The notes under the pieces were generated by a model. The model made no database searches, was not told the DNA's origin, and saw nothing but the letters and a program-made list of their open reading frames with translations. A stretch of 64,000 nucleotides of DNA from Echinicola shivajiensis (GTDB lineage: Bacteria > Bacteroidota > Bacteroidia > Cytophagales > Cyclobacteriaceae). A program made the translations under genes and the position numbers. Where the stretch lies: positions 62,001-126,000 of the forward strand of contig NZ_JAHHZM010000014.1 of NCBI RefSeq assembly GCF_018642165.1. Reading direction: 5' to 3'. Below, piece by piece: positions 1 to 9,056 of this stretch (positions within the stretch are counted from its first letter, which is position 1; the number at the start of each line of letters is the position of its first letter).

Positions 1-1
1 A

Positions 2-103
2 GGATCCGCTGAAACCTTACCAATTAACGTGATTACTTCACTTTTTGGGGCCCCTTTGGTTATTTGGTTAATTTTGAAGAGAAACTTTAGCAATGAATTT
101 TAA
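2..103 (+). CDS. C-terminus of a FecCD/BtuC-type ABC transporter permease (partial)
   Basis: Only the last 33 codons are in the window; the gene starts upstream. The visible tail contains SLFGAPLVIWLILK before the stop. This is the typical end of the FecCD permease family, which imports siderophore iron, haem or cobalamin across the inner membrane; its last helix is followed by a short basic tail. The stop codon overlaps the ATG of the downstream ATPase by one base (taATG), so the two are translationally coupled and form one transporter. The substrate cannot be told from this fragment. Confidence 0.8.
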   Translation, partial: GSAETLPINVITSLFGAPLVIWLILKRNFSNEF

Positions 104-1101
104 TGAAAGCTGAACCCACCATATTGGAAGGAAAACAAGTCAGCATTGGTTATGCAAAAAGAAAAAGCACCAATGTTCTTGCAGAATCCTTGTCCTTTCA
201 GCTGAAAAAAGGAAAGCTCACATGTCTACTTGGACCAAATGGGGTGGGTAAATCCACCCTGATCAAGACCATCATGGGGCAAATCCCCTGCCTCAGTGGT
301 CAAATTCTCTTCTTGAACAAGGACATCCATGAGCATCCAGCCAAATCACTGGCCCAAAATATCAGCGTAGTGCTTACGGACAGAATCATGGGAGGAAACC
401 TTACAGTCCAACAATTGGTAAGCTTAGGCCGGACTCCTTTCACTAATTGGCTCGGTAAACTTACCCCTGAAGACAATAGAATCATCCTTGAGGCCCTACA
501 AGCAACCAAAACCTATTACCTTAAGGACCAGTTCATTTCTGAAATCAGTGATGGACAATTACAAAAGGTGATGATTGCCCGAGCCCTTGCCCAAGACGGA
601 AACCTTATTATTCTGGATGAGCCTACTGCCCACTTGGATTTGGTGAACCGCTATGAAATCATGCATTTATTGAGGGACATCACCCAGCAGCAAAAAAAAT
701 CCATTTTAATCGTCACCCATGATCTTGACATTGCCATAGAAACTGCTGATGAATTATGGATTATGCAGTGCGGCTCTCCCCTGCTATGCGGGAGCCCTGA
801 AGACTTGATCATATCTGGAGACATCAACCAATTGCTAACAAACGGGCAATTACTGTTTGATCTGGAATTAGGAAAAATCAGGCCTAAACATGCCTCAGAT
901 TATCCCCAAATCAAGGGAGCAAAGCACATCAGGCAATGGTTAAAGCTAGCACTACAAAAAAACAACATCAAATTGCCAGATGATCTGGAGGTACAGATCA
1001 ATGAAAATCCTTTGACCATTACAGTTTCCAAGGGCCAATCAAAACAGACCTCCACTGACATCCACACAACATTGGAAATGATCAGAGCGCTAATTTTTTA
1101 A
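103..1101 (+). CDS. ABC transporter ATP-binding protein, FecE/BtuD type
   Basis: This is the ATPase partner of the preceding FecCD-type permease and powers uptake of an iron chelate, haem or corrinoid. Walker A GPNGVGKST lies at residues 44-52, a signature of the form SDGQ (in place of SGGQ) at about 149-152, Walker B LIILDEP at about 168-174 and the switch His in VTHD near 206. At 332 aa it is longer than the usual 250-270 aa; the extra C-terminal stretch of about 80 residues carries no motif I recognise. The start overlaps the upstream stop by one base. A hairpin follows the gene. Family assignment is firm; substrate is unknown. Confidence 0.9.
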   Translation: MKAEPTILEGKQVSIGYAKRKSTNVLAESLSFQLKKGKLTCLLGPNGVGKSTLIKTIMGQIPCLSGQILFLNKDIHEHPAKSLAQNISVVLTDRIMGGNLTVQQLVSLGRTPFTNWLGKLTPEDNRIILEALQATKTYYLKDQFISEISDGQLQKVMIARALAQDGNLIILDEPTAHLDLVNRYEIMHLLRDITQQQKKSILIVTHDLDIAIETADELWIMQCGSPLLCGSPEDLIISGDINQLLTNGQLLFDLELGKIRPKHASDYPQIKGAKHIRQWLKLALQKNNIKLPDDLEVQINENPLTITVSKGQSKQTSTDIHTTLEMIRALIF

Positions 1102-1157
1102 CCTCGAAAAACACTCCAAAATGCTTAAAAAACGCGGGTAAAAAAAAATTAAACCAT

Positions 1158-1188
1158 AAACCCTATCTTTTTTATAGGGTTTTGTTTT
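1158..1188 (+). terminator. Rho-independent terminator after the ABC ATPase gene
   Basis: A 9-bp perfect stem (1158-1166 with 1174-1182, arms AAACCCTAT and ATAGGGTTT) has a 7-base loop and is followed by a T-rich tract. It ends the transporter operon just before the promoter of the MarR gene. Confidence 0.75.
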
Positions 1189-1207
1189 TCCTAAAACATT
1201 TTTCCAT

Positions 1208-1215
1208 TATATTTG
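1208..1215 (+). promoter_or_regulatory. Bacteroidota-type -7 element for the MarR gene
   Basis: TATATTTG matches the TAnnTTTG -7 consensus of the Bacteroidota housekeeping sigma factor. It lies 17 bases before the ATG at 1233. A TTTG at 1181-1184 may serve as the -33 element, but the spacing is a little long (23 bases). The position also rules out the TTG at 1182 as the translation start. Confidence 0.5.
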
Positions 1216-1232
1216 TCATACTAATAATTGCG

Positions 1233-1670
1233 ATGACAAAAGAACAATTTAGTCAATATTCATTTTTGTTGGACAGAACTGCCAGACGGGTAAAACAATA
1301 TGCCCAGCAAAAATTTAAAAATGGTGATTTTGATGTCACGGTAGACCAATGGCTCATACTCAAGAGACTTGCGGATCATGAATCCTTAAGTCAAACAGAA
1401 TTGGCCGGTTTGGTTTTTAAGGATCAACCAACACTAACCCGAATAATTGACATCCTTTGCAAAAAAGGATACACCGAAAGGCGCCCTAATCCTGCCGACA
1501 GAAGGAGCTTTCAGATCCTTCTTACAAAAGAAGGGCAGGAGAAAGTGGAGGAGCTCAAGCCAAAAATCTCTGTCATCAGAGAAAAGGCTTGGGAAAAATT
1601 GAATGAGAAGGACTTTGAAGAATTCAAAAGAATCCTCAACACAATCTACACTAATTTAGAACAGTTTTAA
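1233..1670 (+). CDS. MarR family transcriptional regulator
   Basis: A small winged-helix DNA-binding protein of 145 aa. Visible features are the helix-turn-helix stretch LSQTELAGLVFKDQPTLTRI and the wing sequence RRPNPADRRSFQILLT, where the DxRS/R pattern is the hallmark of MarR proteins. Members act as dimers, usually as ligand-released repressors of neighbouring or efflux genes. The reading frame is open upstream to a TTG at 1182, but that would add a hydrophobic stretch unlike the family and would lie upstream of the -7 element, so ATG 1233 is chosen. Target genes are unknown; the divergence from both neighbours gives no clear regulon. Confidence 0.88.
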   Translation: MTKEQFSQYSFLLDRTARRVKQYAQQKFKNGDFDVTVDQWLILKRLADHESLSQTELAGLVFKDQPTLTRIIDILCKKGYTERRPNPADRRSFQILLTKEGQEKVEELKPKISVIREKAWEKLNEKDFEEFKRILNTIYTNLEQF

Positions 1671-1700
1671 ATAACTCATGGAATTGGCCGATTTCCTCCT

Positions 1701-1708
1701 TATATTTG
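1701..1708 (+). promoter_or_regulatory. -7 element upstream of the ferredoxin reductase gene
   Basis: TATATTTG followed by CACG fits TAnnTTTGC. It lies 54 bases before the start codon and would give a leader of roughly 45-50 bases. I do not see a good -33 TTTG at the expected distance. Confidence 0.45.
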
Positions 1709-1762
1709 CACGAAAATTGGACAATTCACCTTGCTAGCAGCAAGTAAATATTAAATCATACC

Positions 1763-2767
1763 ATGATAACAACTGACATTTGCATCATCGGAGCCGGACC
1801 AGTAGGATTATTCACCGTATTTGAAGCAGGCTTGCTAAAAATGCGTTGTCACCTGGTCGACGCATTGCCTCAGGTGGGTGGACAGCTCTCAGAGATATAT
1901 CCACAAAAACCTATTTATGATATTCCTGGCTACCCTGAAGTAAAAGCCCAGGAATTGGTAGACAATCTGATGAAACAGATTGCACCTTTTAACCCTACCT
2001 TTTCACTTGGAGAAAGAGTGGATCATTTGACAAAGCAAGATGATGGTTCTTTTGTTTTGACTACTAGTGACAAAACAAAAATCCACGCTCAGGTCATTGT
2101 AATTGCAGGTGGTCTTGGATGCTTCGAGCCTAGAAAACCAGTTTTGGAAAACCTTGAAAGCTTTGAAGGCAAGGGCATCACTTATATGGTGAAAGATCCA
2201 GAGCAATTCAGAAATAAAAAAGTCATTTTAGCGGGTGGTGGTGATTCAGCCCTTGACTGGACTATTTTCCTTGCTGACGTTGCAGAAAAAGTAACATTGG
2301 TTCACAGAAATGAGACTTTTAGAGGAGCTCCAGATTCAGCCGCGAAGGTATTTGACCTTGCCAACAATGGTAAAATTGACTTGATCCTAAGCTCTAATTT
2401 GACCAAAATTTCTGGCAACGGACACCTCCAAAGTGTTACCATGAAAAACAAGGCAAAAGAAGAGATTGTAGTGGATACTGATTATTTGATTCCATTGTTC
2501 GGATTGAGTCCTAAACTAGGACCAATTGCAGACTGGGGATTGAACATCGACAAAAATGCCATTGAAGTAGATACCACAGACTATTCTACCAATGTGGAAA
2601 GAATCTATGCTGTCGGTGACATCAACACCTATGAGAACAAGCTTAAATTGATCCTTTGTGGCTTCCACGAAGCTGCATTGATGTGCCACAGTGCCTTCAA
2701 ATTTGTTTACCCTGATCAAAAATTAAGCTTTAAATACACTACCGTTAATGGTGTTAATGCATTTTAA
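1763..2767 (+). CDS. Ferredoxin--NADP(+) reductase, thioredoxin-reductase-like (type 2)
   Basis: A soluble FAD enzyme that moves electrons between NADPH and ferredoxin. The FAD-binding GAGPVG is at residues 10-15, the NADPH-binding GGGDSA at about 158-163, and the C-terminal FAD motif YAVGDIN near residue 283. There is no CxxC redox pair, which separates it from true thioredoxin reductases and matches the YumC-type family. At 334 aa the length is normal. The gene directly downstream encodes a 2Fe-2S ferredoxin only 15 bases away, so that protein is the likely redox partner. Confidence 0.9.
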   Translation: MITTDICIIGAGPVGLFTVFEAGLLKMRCHLVDALPQVGGQLSEIYPQKPIYDIPGYPEVKAQELVDNLMKQIAPFNPTFSLGERVDHLTKQDDGSFVLTTSDKTKIHAQVIVIAGGLGCFEPRKPVLENLESFEGKGITYMVKDPEQFRNKKVILAGGGDSALDWTIFLADVAEKVTLVHRNETFRGAPDSAAKVFDLANNGKIDLILSSNLTKISGNGHLQSVTMKNKAKEEIVVDTDYLIPLFGLSPKLGPIADWGLNIDKNAIEVDTTDYSTNVERIYAVGDINTYENKLKLILCGFHEAALMCHSAFKFVYPDQKLSFKYTTVNGVNAF

Positions 2768-2770
2768 TTA

Positions 2771-2778
2771 TATTTTTG
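2771..2778 (+). promoter_or_regulatory. Possible internal promoter for the ferredoxin gene
   Basis: TATTTTTG fits the TAnnTTTG -7 pattern in the 15-base gap before the ferredoxin ATG at 2783. Transcripts from it would begin at or very near the start codon and so be leaderless or nearly so. The same octamer is seen before sucD and before the DUF2795 gene. The gene could equally be read from the reductase promoter. Confidence 0.4.
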
Positions 2779-2782
2779 CGTT

Positions 2783-3103
2783 ATGGTAACATTTGAAGTA
2801 GAAGATCACGACGGAAACCGTCAAACAATTGAAGCCCCTGGAGATATGGGCCTAAGCCTGATGGAAGTCCTGAAGGCATCTGAATACCCAGTTTTGGCTA
2901 CCTGTGGAGGTATGGCACTTTGTGCAACTTGTCACGTGGAAGTTTTGGACGGTAAAGACGGGTTGGGAGATGCTACTGACGTAGAACTTGACCAGCTGGA
3001 AACCCTACCTGAACTATTCCCAACAAGTCGTTTGGCCTGCCAAATCAGAATAAGCGATGCACTTGAGGGAGCAATCTTCAAACTTAGAGGAGAAGAAAAC
3101 TAG
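2783..3103 (+). CDS. 2Fe-2S ferredoxin, adrenodoxin-type
   Basis: A 106-aa soluble electron carrier. The cluster ligands are visible as C41-x5-C47-x2-C50 plus C86 (in LACQI), the spacing of vertebrate-type/ISC ferredoxins. Acidic residues around 58-75 (DGLGDATDVELDQLE) form the usual partner-docking face. It follows a ferredoxin-NADP reductase with a 15-base gap, suggesting a two-gene redox unit. Ferredoxins of this type feed Fe-S cluster assembly or monooxygenases; which one cannot be told here. Confidence 0.92.
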   Translation: MVTFEVEDHDGNRQTIEAPGDMGLSLMEVLKASEYPVLATCGGMALCATCHVEVLDGKDGLGDATDVELDQLETLPELFPTSRLACQIRISDALEGAIFKLRGEEN

Positions 3104-3125
3104 AATTTCCTGTGTAATACAATGA

Positions 3126-3161
3126 TAGGAAGGTTGGTAATTTGTTTTGCCAACCTTCTAT
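3126..3161. terminator. Bidirectional terminator between ferredoxin and DUF389 genes
   Basis: Arms GAAGGTTGG (3129-3137) and CCAACCTTC (3150-3158) form a 9-bp stem with a 12-base loop, extended by ATA/TAT outside a one-base bulge. It sits between two convergent genes and touches the stop codon of the minus-strand gene. Confidence 0.7.
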
Positions 3162-5065
3162 ATTTTCAGGCCCACGGTGACTTCAAGAATCACCTCTTCA
3201 CCTATCATTTCTTCAATTTCCTTTTTAATCTCCTTAAAATCTTCTTCAGACAAATCCCTATCGGAAACAGCCTTGATTGAAATAATGATGGGACTCAAAC
3301 TCCTGACCTCCACATTCCGCAAAGTGATTCCTCCTTTTACCTGATACCCGCTCAATTCTTTAAGCAATCTATTTTCTCTTACCAAGTTGCTAAAACCAAA
3401 GGTCAAAGGAGCGCTTACACAAAACACCAAGACCAATGACCACACAAGCCCCTTTTTTGCGAGATGAAAAGGGCTAAACCCCAAGAGTAAAAAAGTGAAA
3501 GCGGCTGACAAAACCATGCCCGCCAAGTTGGTCACCAAAAGCAGTAAGGAACCAGAAAACACAACCCAATCAGCCCAGCCTAATCCAATCCCTGATACGG
3601 CCATGGGCGGCACCAAGGCAACGGCAATGGCCACACCTGCCAATGTTTTCGCTATTTCCTTTTTGGAATGAGCATAGGCTCCGGCAGCGCCTGAAGCCGC
3701 TGCAACTCCAAGATCCAATAGATTAGGTCGAATCCTTGCAGTAATTTCTCCATTCAGGGCATTTAAAGGAGTCAGCCATGTCAAGATCACCGCAAAGAGA
3801 TAGCCCAACAACAGACCTAGCCCAAGGGTCTTAAGGCTATTAAAAACCAACTTCCTGTCCTGCCTCAGCACCCCCATACTTAATGATATAATCGGAGACA
3901 TCAAAGGAGCTAGAACCATGGCCCCTATAATAACCGGGGAGGAATTAGCAAACAAACCAAAAGTCGCAATAATAGTCGATAAAACCATTAGCACTAAAAA
4001 AGTAGACTTAGGCCTAGAGTTCTCCCTTAAGAGACTAAATAAATCTTTAAATTCCTCTGTGGTCGCATGATAAATGTATGGCAATGGCCCTCTCAACAGT
4101 TCATCCCTAAGTTCTCCTCTGGGAAGCACTTGGGTCTTGTAAACTTCCCTGTTATTGGCCTCCACCTCTGTATCCAGAAATCTCCCTGGAACGATTTTTA
4201 AGGCCTTTGACATTATCTGTAATTCTACCTCATGAACACTCTGCTGCTTACCATCAATGTTCATATTGATAGATTCCTCGCTCTTTACTATCAATTTTGA
4301 AGTCCTGATATGTGCAGTAAATGGGGGCAGGGAAGTTTGCACTTTCCTACTCAACAATCCATTTATCCCAAAACTTATCAAGCCAATAATGCTTTGTGGT
4401 GCCAATATCAATGCATGCAACATGCCATCATTAACAAAGCTATCCTCTAATATCCTCCTTGAAAGCAAGTTACTTTTCCCATGGGGCATCATAACCATTC
4501 CCAGCGCAGCGGTGCTAATCTCTTCTTGATTCTGATCTAATTGTTTGTTTTCCTCACTTCCCTTTGGGATCAAAAGTGTATAAGGATGCAGTTTTACCCT
4601 TTTAAAAAGTCCAAAAAAACTTTTTAATCTTCCAGAAAATTGCTTCAGCCAAGTACTTTCCGCTTGCCCGTACATTAGCCCCATGGAATCCCCAAGAGTC
4701 ACAGAATCAAATACAATTTGACCATTGGCTGTAAATAAATCAAAAGGCTTAATTTTTTCAGAACTCAACATATGAGCAAGGGATTTATCAAGGCTTTTCC
4801 CTACTCCAAATCCTTGGCGTGCATATATCATTTCTGGATGGGGCAAAAATCCAATGCCCCAATTCTGCCCTTCCGCTTTGGGCAGAAATACCTTCAACTG
4901 CTCATCCGACAAATAACACAATACAAAATCCCCTTCACTTAAATCCAATTCCTCCAACTGGCTAAAAGGGACTGCAATTTTAAGGGTACCTGATAATTGA
5001 GGCAGTATATTTTCTTCTACCTCTTTAATATATTCATCTGCAAACAATAAGGTAATGCCCTTCAT
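3158..5065 (-). CDS. DUF389 membrane protein fused to a degenerate diacylglycerol/lipid-kinase-like domain
   Basis: A 635-aa two-part protein. Residues 1 to about 315 resemble the YegS/LCB5 lipid-kinase fold: a segment with LPHPEMIYARQGFGVG aligns by pattern to the GTxNDFARxLG region, and FVNDGMLHALIL and NMNIDGKQ match the DDG-ldv and DGE positions of the C-terminal lobe. The nucleotide-binding GGDGT motif is not apparent, so kinase activity is doubtful. Residues about 350-560 are the DUF389 (TIGR00341) core with about six membrane segments, including SSPVIIGAMVLAPLMSPI and VALVPPMAVSGIGLG. It lies 18 bases after the mutase large-subunit gene, so it is probably co-transcribed. Function is unknown. 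Confidence 0.8.
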   Translation of the reverse strand: MKGITLLFADEYIKEVEENILPQLSGTLKIAVPFSQLEELDLSEGDFVLCYLSDEQLKVFLPKAEGQNWGIGFLPHPEMIYARQGFGVGKSLDKSLAHMLSSEKIKPFDLFTANGQIVFDSVTLGDSMGLMYGQAESTWLKQFSGRLKSFFGLFKRVKLHPYTLLIPKGSEENKQLDQNQEEISTAALGMVMMPHGKSNLLSRRILEDSFVNDGMLHALILAPQSIIGLISFGINGLLSRKVQTSLPPFTAHIRTSKLIVKSEESINMNIDGKQQSVHEVELQIMSKALKIVPGRFLDTEVEANNREVYKTQVLPRGELRDELLRGPLPYIYHATTEEFKDLFSLLRENSRPKSTFLVLMVLSTIIATFGLFANSSPVIIGAMVLAPLMSPIISLSMGVLRQDRKLVFNSLKTLGLGLLLGYLFAVILTWLTPLNALNGEITARIRPNLLDLGVAAASGAAGAYAHSKKEIAKTLAGVAIAVALVPPMAVSGIGLGWADWVVFSGSLLLLVTNLAGMVLSAAFTFLLLGFSPFHLAKKGLVWSLVLVFCVSAPLTFGFSNLVRENRLLKELSGYQVKGGITLRNVEVRSLSPIIISIKAVSDRDLSEEDFKEIKKEIEEMIGEEVILEVTVGLKI

Positions 5066-5083
5066 TTTCTTAACTTAAAAACA

Positions 5084-7150
5084 TCAAATCCCCATCAACT
5101 GATTAAGTATTTTTATAGCAGCAGCTGGCAGTACTGTACCAGGCCCAAAAACATCCATCACTCCTGCATTTGTTAAAAAATCATAGTCTTTTTTGGGAAT
5201 TACACCACCTACTACAACGGCAATATCTTCCCTCCCAAGATTCTTCAATGCACTAATTAAAGCAGGTACCAAAACTTTATGCCCTCCGGCCAAGGATGAA
5301 ACCCCAACCAGGTGAACATCATTTTCTGCAGCCTGCCTTGCTACCTCTTCTGGCGTTTCAAATAAAGGTCCTATATCTACATCAAAACCAATATCAGCAA
5401 AGCCCGTCCCGATTATCTTAGCTCCCCTATCATGCCCGTCTTGTCCCATTTTGGCAATTAATATTCTTGGTCTTCTGCCTTCTATTCTTTCAAATTCATC
5501 TGTTAAGGATTGAGCCTCCTTAAACAGATTATCCTGTGCTGCTTCCCTTGAATACACGCCTGAAAGCGTTTTGCTCTCTGCCTTATGTCTTCCAAATGCT
5601 TTTTCCATTGCCATTGATATCTCACCTAATGTAGCTCTTTTTCGGGCCGCTATAATTGCCAGTTCTAATAAATTCCCCGTCCCATTATTTGCAGCTTCAG
5701 TAATATCACCCAAAGCATCTTTTACTTCTTCAGAATTCCTTTCTGACTTCAAAGCATTCAAGCGGGTCAATTGTTTCTTTATCACCTCCGCATTGTCCAC
5801 CTCCAATATGTCAAAATTCTCCTCCAGTCCAGATTTAAACCTATTGACACCAACTATAGCTTCAGTTCCGCTGTCAATCCTTGCCTGTTTTCTAGTAGCT
5901 GCTTCCTCTATTCTCATTTTGGGAATACCGGACTGCAGTGCCTCAGCCATCCCCCCCACTTTTTCAACTTCCTGAATATGCTCCCAAGCCTTTTCAACCA
6001 ATTCTTCCGTGAGTTGCTCCAAATACCAACTTCCTCCTAAAGGGTCCACCACCCGTGTTAGTCCCATCTCCTCTTTTAATATGAGTTGAGTATTCCTGGC
6101 AATCCTTGCTGAGAACTCCGAAGGCAGGGAAATGGCCTCATCAAAAGCATTGGTATGCAGTGATTGCGTTTGTCCCAATATGGCCGACATTGCTTCGATA
6201 GTCGTTCTAGCGACATTATTCATGGGATCCTGTTCTGTCAATGACCAACCAGAGGTTTGACAATGGGCGCGTAACATAAGGGACTTTGGATTCTTAGGAT
6301 TAAACTCCTTCATTAATTTAGCCCATAACAGCCTCCCTGCTCTCAACTTGGCAATCTCTCTATAATGATCCATCCCTATGCCCCAAAAAAAAGACAACCT
6401 AGGAGCAAATTCATCGATCTTCAAACCTTTGGATAGACCAGTCCTGACATACTCCAAGCCATCTGCTAAAGTATAGGCCAGTTCCAAATCAGCAGTGGCA
6501 CCGGCCTCATGCATATGATACCCAGAGATAGAAATAGAATTAAATTGGGGCATATGTTTGGCAGTATATTCAAAGATATCTGCCACAATTTTCATGGAAG
6601 GCTTAGGAGGATAGATATAAGTGTTCCTCACCATGAATTCTTTCAATATATCATTCTGAATAGTCCCTTTTAGCTTTTCTGACTTTACACCCTGCTCTTC
6701 TGCAGCCACAATATAGAAAGCCATGATAGGAATAACCGCTCCATTCATGGTCATTGAAACGGACATTTTATCCAAAGGAATTTGATCAAACAAGCGCTTC
6801 ATATCCAGCACAGAATCAACTGCTACTCCCGCCATGCCCACATCCCCCTGTACTCTAGGATGATCAGAATCGTAACCTCTATGCGTAGCCAAATCAAATG
6901 CAACCGATAAGCCCTTCTGTCCTGCGGCTAGGTTTTGTCTGTAAAATTCATTGGAAGCTTCCGCTGTCGAAAAGCCAGCATATTGCCGGATCGTCCAAGA
7001 TCTTGTAAAATACATGGTGCTGTATGGTCCCTTCAAAAAAGGAGGAATACCTGAGACATATCCTGAATGAGCAGGCATTTCGGATATATTCCCAGACTTT
7101 GAAGACTGGTTAGAAAGTTCCTTTTTCAAGCGGCGGAAATCAAGTTTCAT
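5084..7150 (-). CDS. mutB: Methylmalonyl-CoA mutase large (alpha) subunit
   Basis: The catalytic, adenosylcobalamin-binding subunit that interconverts (R)-methylmalonyl-CoA and succinyl-CoA in propionate metabolism. At 688 aa it has the TIM-barrel substrate domain ([20 protein letters not shown] near residue 50) and the C-terminal B12 domain with DGHDRG at about 571-576, where His-573 is the lower cobalt ligand, followed by the SxL/GG pattern VSSLAGGHK. The ATG overlaps the small-subunit stop by four bases (ATGA), the classic coupling of this heterodimer. The GTPase chaperone MeaB is encoded about 3 kb away on the same strand. Confidence 0.95.
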   Translation of the reverse strand: MKLDFRRLKKELSNQSSKSGNISEMPAHSGYVSGIPPFLKGPYSTMYFTRSWTIRQYAGFSTAEASNEFYRQNLAAGQKGLSVAFDLATHRGYDSDHPRVQGDVGMAGVAVDSVLDMKRLFDQIPLDKMSVSMTMNGAVIPIMAFYIVAAEEQGVKSEKLKGTIQNDILKEFMVRNTYIYPPKPSMKIVADIFEYTAKHMPQFNSISISGYHMHEAGATADLELAYTLADGLEYVRTGLSKGLKIDEFAPRLSFFWGIGMDHYREIAKLRAGRLLWAKLMKEFNPKNPKSLMLRAHCQTSGWSLTEQDPMNNVARTTIEAMSAILGQTQSLHTNAFDEAISLPSEFSARIARNTQLILKEEMGLTRVVDPLGGSWYLEQLTEELVEKAWEHIQEVEKVGGMAEALQSGIPKMRIEEAATRKQARIDSGTEAIVGVNRFKSGLEENFDILEVDNAEVIKKQLTRLNALKSERNSEEVKDALGDITEAANNGTGNLLELAIIAARKRATLGEISMAMEKAFGRHKAESKTLSGVYSREAAQDNLFKEAQSLTDEFERIEGRRPRILIAKMGQDGHDRGAKIIGTGFADIGFDVDIGPLFETPEEVARQAAENDVHLVGVSSLAGGHKVLVPALISALKNLGREDIAVVVGGVIPKKDYDFLTNAGVMDVFGPGTVLPAAAIKILNQLMGI

Positions 7151-8532
7151 TTGAGATTAAAATTAAGTTGATCAAATAAAACACTTTTTGGAATGCTCCT
7201 TAATTGTAATTCTGCCTCACCCCTTTGCTCCCAATTATCAGATACCACATTCAAACTCTGATCCTCATAAGCATTTACTCCAACCATCAATTGACTCTTA
7301 CTCTTCAATGCTTCCACTTGTAAATTTCTGGTCAACTTGATTTCTTTTTGCATCAGCCCTGATTTGAAACATGCCAACCAGCCTCCTTTTCCCTCTAGCT
7401 CGATCAGCTTATCTCTTACCATATCAAATATCCTGTCCATTAAAAAATTCAAATAAAAAGCTCCTGAACTTGAATCCTTTCTAAAAGAAATATGAGATTC
7501 CAATTTCAACAAATTGGAAATATTGGCTGCTTGTTGCTTAGAGGAAACATCTGGAAAAGCTTGTGACAAATCATTCTTACTCACAAACAATATGTCACTA
7601 TTTCCATTTACCGCCATTAAACTTTCAACAGTACTACGAACCAAATTGCCATATTTATCTTTGTGCGATTTTGTCCATAAAGAGGTATACGAAAAGATTA
7701 TTAATTTCATTTCGTCATAACCATTATCAAATAAACCAGCCACCTGATCAACCAATATCCTAGTAAGTTTTAACTTGGCTATATTCAAAAAATAGTCTCC
7801 TCCCAAACCTACCTTGACTGTTAAGTTTTCGAAAACTCCCTTCATATCACGCCCCTTGCAAGAGAGCTCTTTAAGGACTTCTGACAACCTTAACATACTG
7901 TAAGTCAATTGCTGAACAGTATTGGCTCCGCTATCCAAATAAGTACCCATATCCACGCAAATCCCCCTAAAATGAGGATATTCTTTAGTCAGTTGATGGA
8001 TTTTTTCTATCTGCTCCTTTAGCGACTGGTTTTCAAGCCCATCATCAAGCACTTGACTAATGGGGTCCCATAAAAAACCTCCTTTAATTTTTCCCTTTGC
8101 TTGGTCATTTGCCCAGTCCAGAAAAGACTTTAAAACAGCTATTCCATTCCCTTTTGGAGCCAACCAAAGGCTAAGATATTCGGGACTGAGCCCATACAGT
8201 TTTTGTTTTATGTCTCCCTCTCCTGACCATTGTAAAACCAGTCCATCAATACCCAAAGCAAGTGTCTGTAAGAGATCATCATTATTTTCTTGATCGAGAT
8301 CAAAACTACTGACATTCTCCCAGGCATCATTGATATTTTTGGGTAGGCTTTCCCAAAAACGGTATTTCTCTGCATCCTCTGCCAAAGTAAATAATGAAGG
8401 AACAGAAATACCCTCTATCTTGTCAAAGGTAAAAAAGTCATTCTCTGACTTAAGTCCTGTTTCCTTTAAGGCCTTGGCTATCCATTCATTTTTATCTGAA
8501 TAAGAAAATCCATAAAAAGATAGGTCTATCAT
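7147..8532 (-). CDS. mutA: Methylmalonyl-CoA mutase small (beta) subunit
   Basis: The 461-aa non-catalytic partner of the mutase. It has the barrel-like fold of the large subunit but lacks a DxHxxG cobalamin motif, as expected for the small subunit; at 461 aa it is shorter than the roughly 620 aa of Propionibacterium MutA because the degenerate B12 domain is absent. Recognisable segments are [11 protein letters not shown], the [13 protein letters not shown] stretch and [17 protein letters not shown]. It is the first gene of the apparent mutA-mutB-DUF389 operon. The shorter form is usual for Bacteroidota. Confidence 0.88.
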   Translation of the reverse strand: MIDLSFYGFSYSDKNEWIAKALKETGLKSENDFFTFDKIEGISVPSLFTLAEDAEKYRFWESLPKNINDAWENVSSFDLDQENNDDLLQTLALGIDGLVLQWSGEGDIKQKLYGLSPEYLSLWLAPKGNGIAVLKSFLDWANDQAKGKIKGGFLWDPISQVLDDGLENQSLKEQIEKIHQLTKEYPHFRGICVDMGTYLDSGANTVQQLTYSMLRLSEVLKELSCKGRDMKGVFENLTVKVGLGGDYFLNIAKLKLTRILVDQVAGLFDNGYDEMKLIIFSYTSLWTKSHKDKYGNLVRSTVESLMAVNGNSDILFVSKNDLSQAFPDVSSKQQAANISNLLKLESHISFRKDSSSGAFYLNFLMDRIFDMVRDKLIELEGKGGWLACFKSGLMQKEIKLTRNLQVEALKSKSQLMVGVNAYEDQSLNVVSDNWEQRGEAELQLRSIPKSVLFDQLNFNLK

Positions 8533-9056
8533 ATCTGGGTCTATTAGGTATCATGAGACATTACCATCTATACATTACTTCCAAAAACCAGAAATCATTT
8601 GACATATAGAACATTTCGAAATGTCTTTTCATTAAAAATAAGATTTTGTACTTAAAATACCAGCTTAAATAAAGGACTTATCTAGTATCGTTTACTTAAA
8701 ATTTATTTGTTCTTATTCCATTATTTTTTTTGTATATTCCAAATTGGAAGCCGCCAGCTATACTTACTTTTCAGAAAGAAAAGACTGATTCATTCACCCA
8801 CCTATATTGGTGGTCACTAATACGATGATTGCAGCTAAAATATTTTAGCCTTCCACATAATATCCCTTTATTTTCAAAGGGTAATTTTATTATATTCATA
8901 AAACAAAAAAACAACAATAACCAACATGACCTTAATACTAAACAGCAGTTAAGTCAAGCAAATTTTGATTTTTAATTTAGATATATTTTCCCCAAATTTG
9001 TTGCCCTTCTAGGGTGAAGTGGAGCATCTTTAATTCTTTCTTGTAACCAATTTTAA
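8533..9056. other. 524-bp AT-rich spacer between mutA and dnaA
   Basis: This is the largest non-coding stretch in the window and must hold the divergent promoters of the mutase operon and dnaA. It contains small inverted repeats: CCACC/GGTGG at 8798-8813, a perfect 16-base palindrome at 8834-8849, CCCTTT/AAAGGG at 8864-8881 and CCCT-TCT-AGGG at 9004-9014 in the likely dnaA leader. I looked for TTATCCACA-like DnaA boxes and found none with fewer than three mismatches, so an origin here is not supported. Confidence 0.6.
8834..8849. repeat. Perfect 16-bp palindrome upstream of dnaA
   Basis: GCTAAAATATTTTAGC is self-complementary along its full length. Its position, about 210 bases before the dnaA start, suits an operator for a dimeric regulator. 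No regulator can be named. Confidence 0.5.

Noticed and set aside
103-1101. Degenerate signature SDGQ as a sign of an inactive ATPase
   Set aside because: This variant is usual in FecE-like ATPases of this phylum, and the Walker motifs and switch His are intact.
8533-9056. Chromosomal replication origin next to dnaA
   Set aside because: No DnaA boxes or clear unwinding-element repeats were found; the region is only AT-rich.
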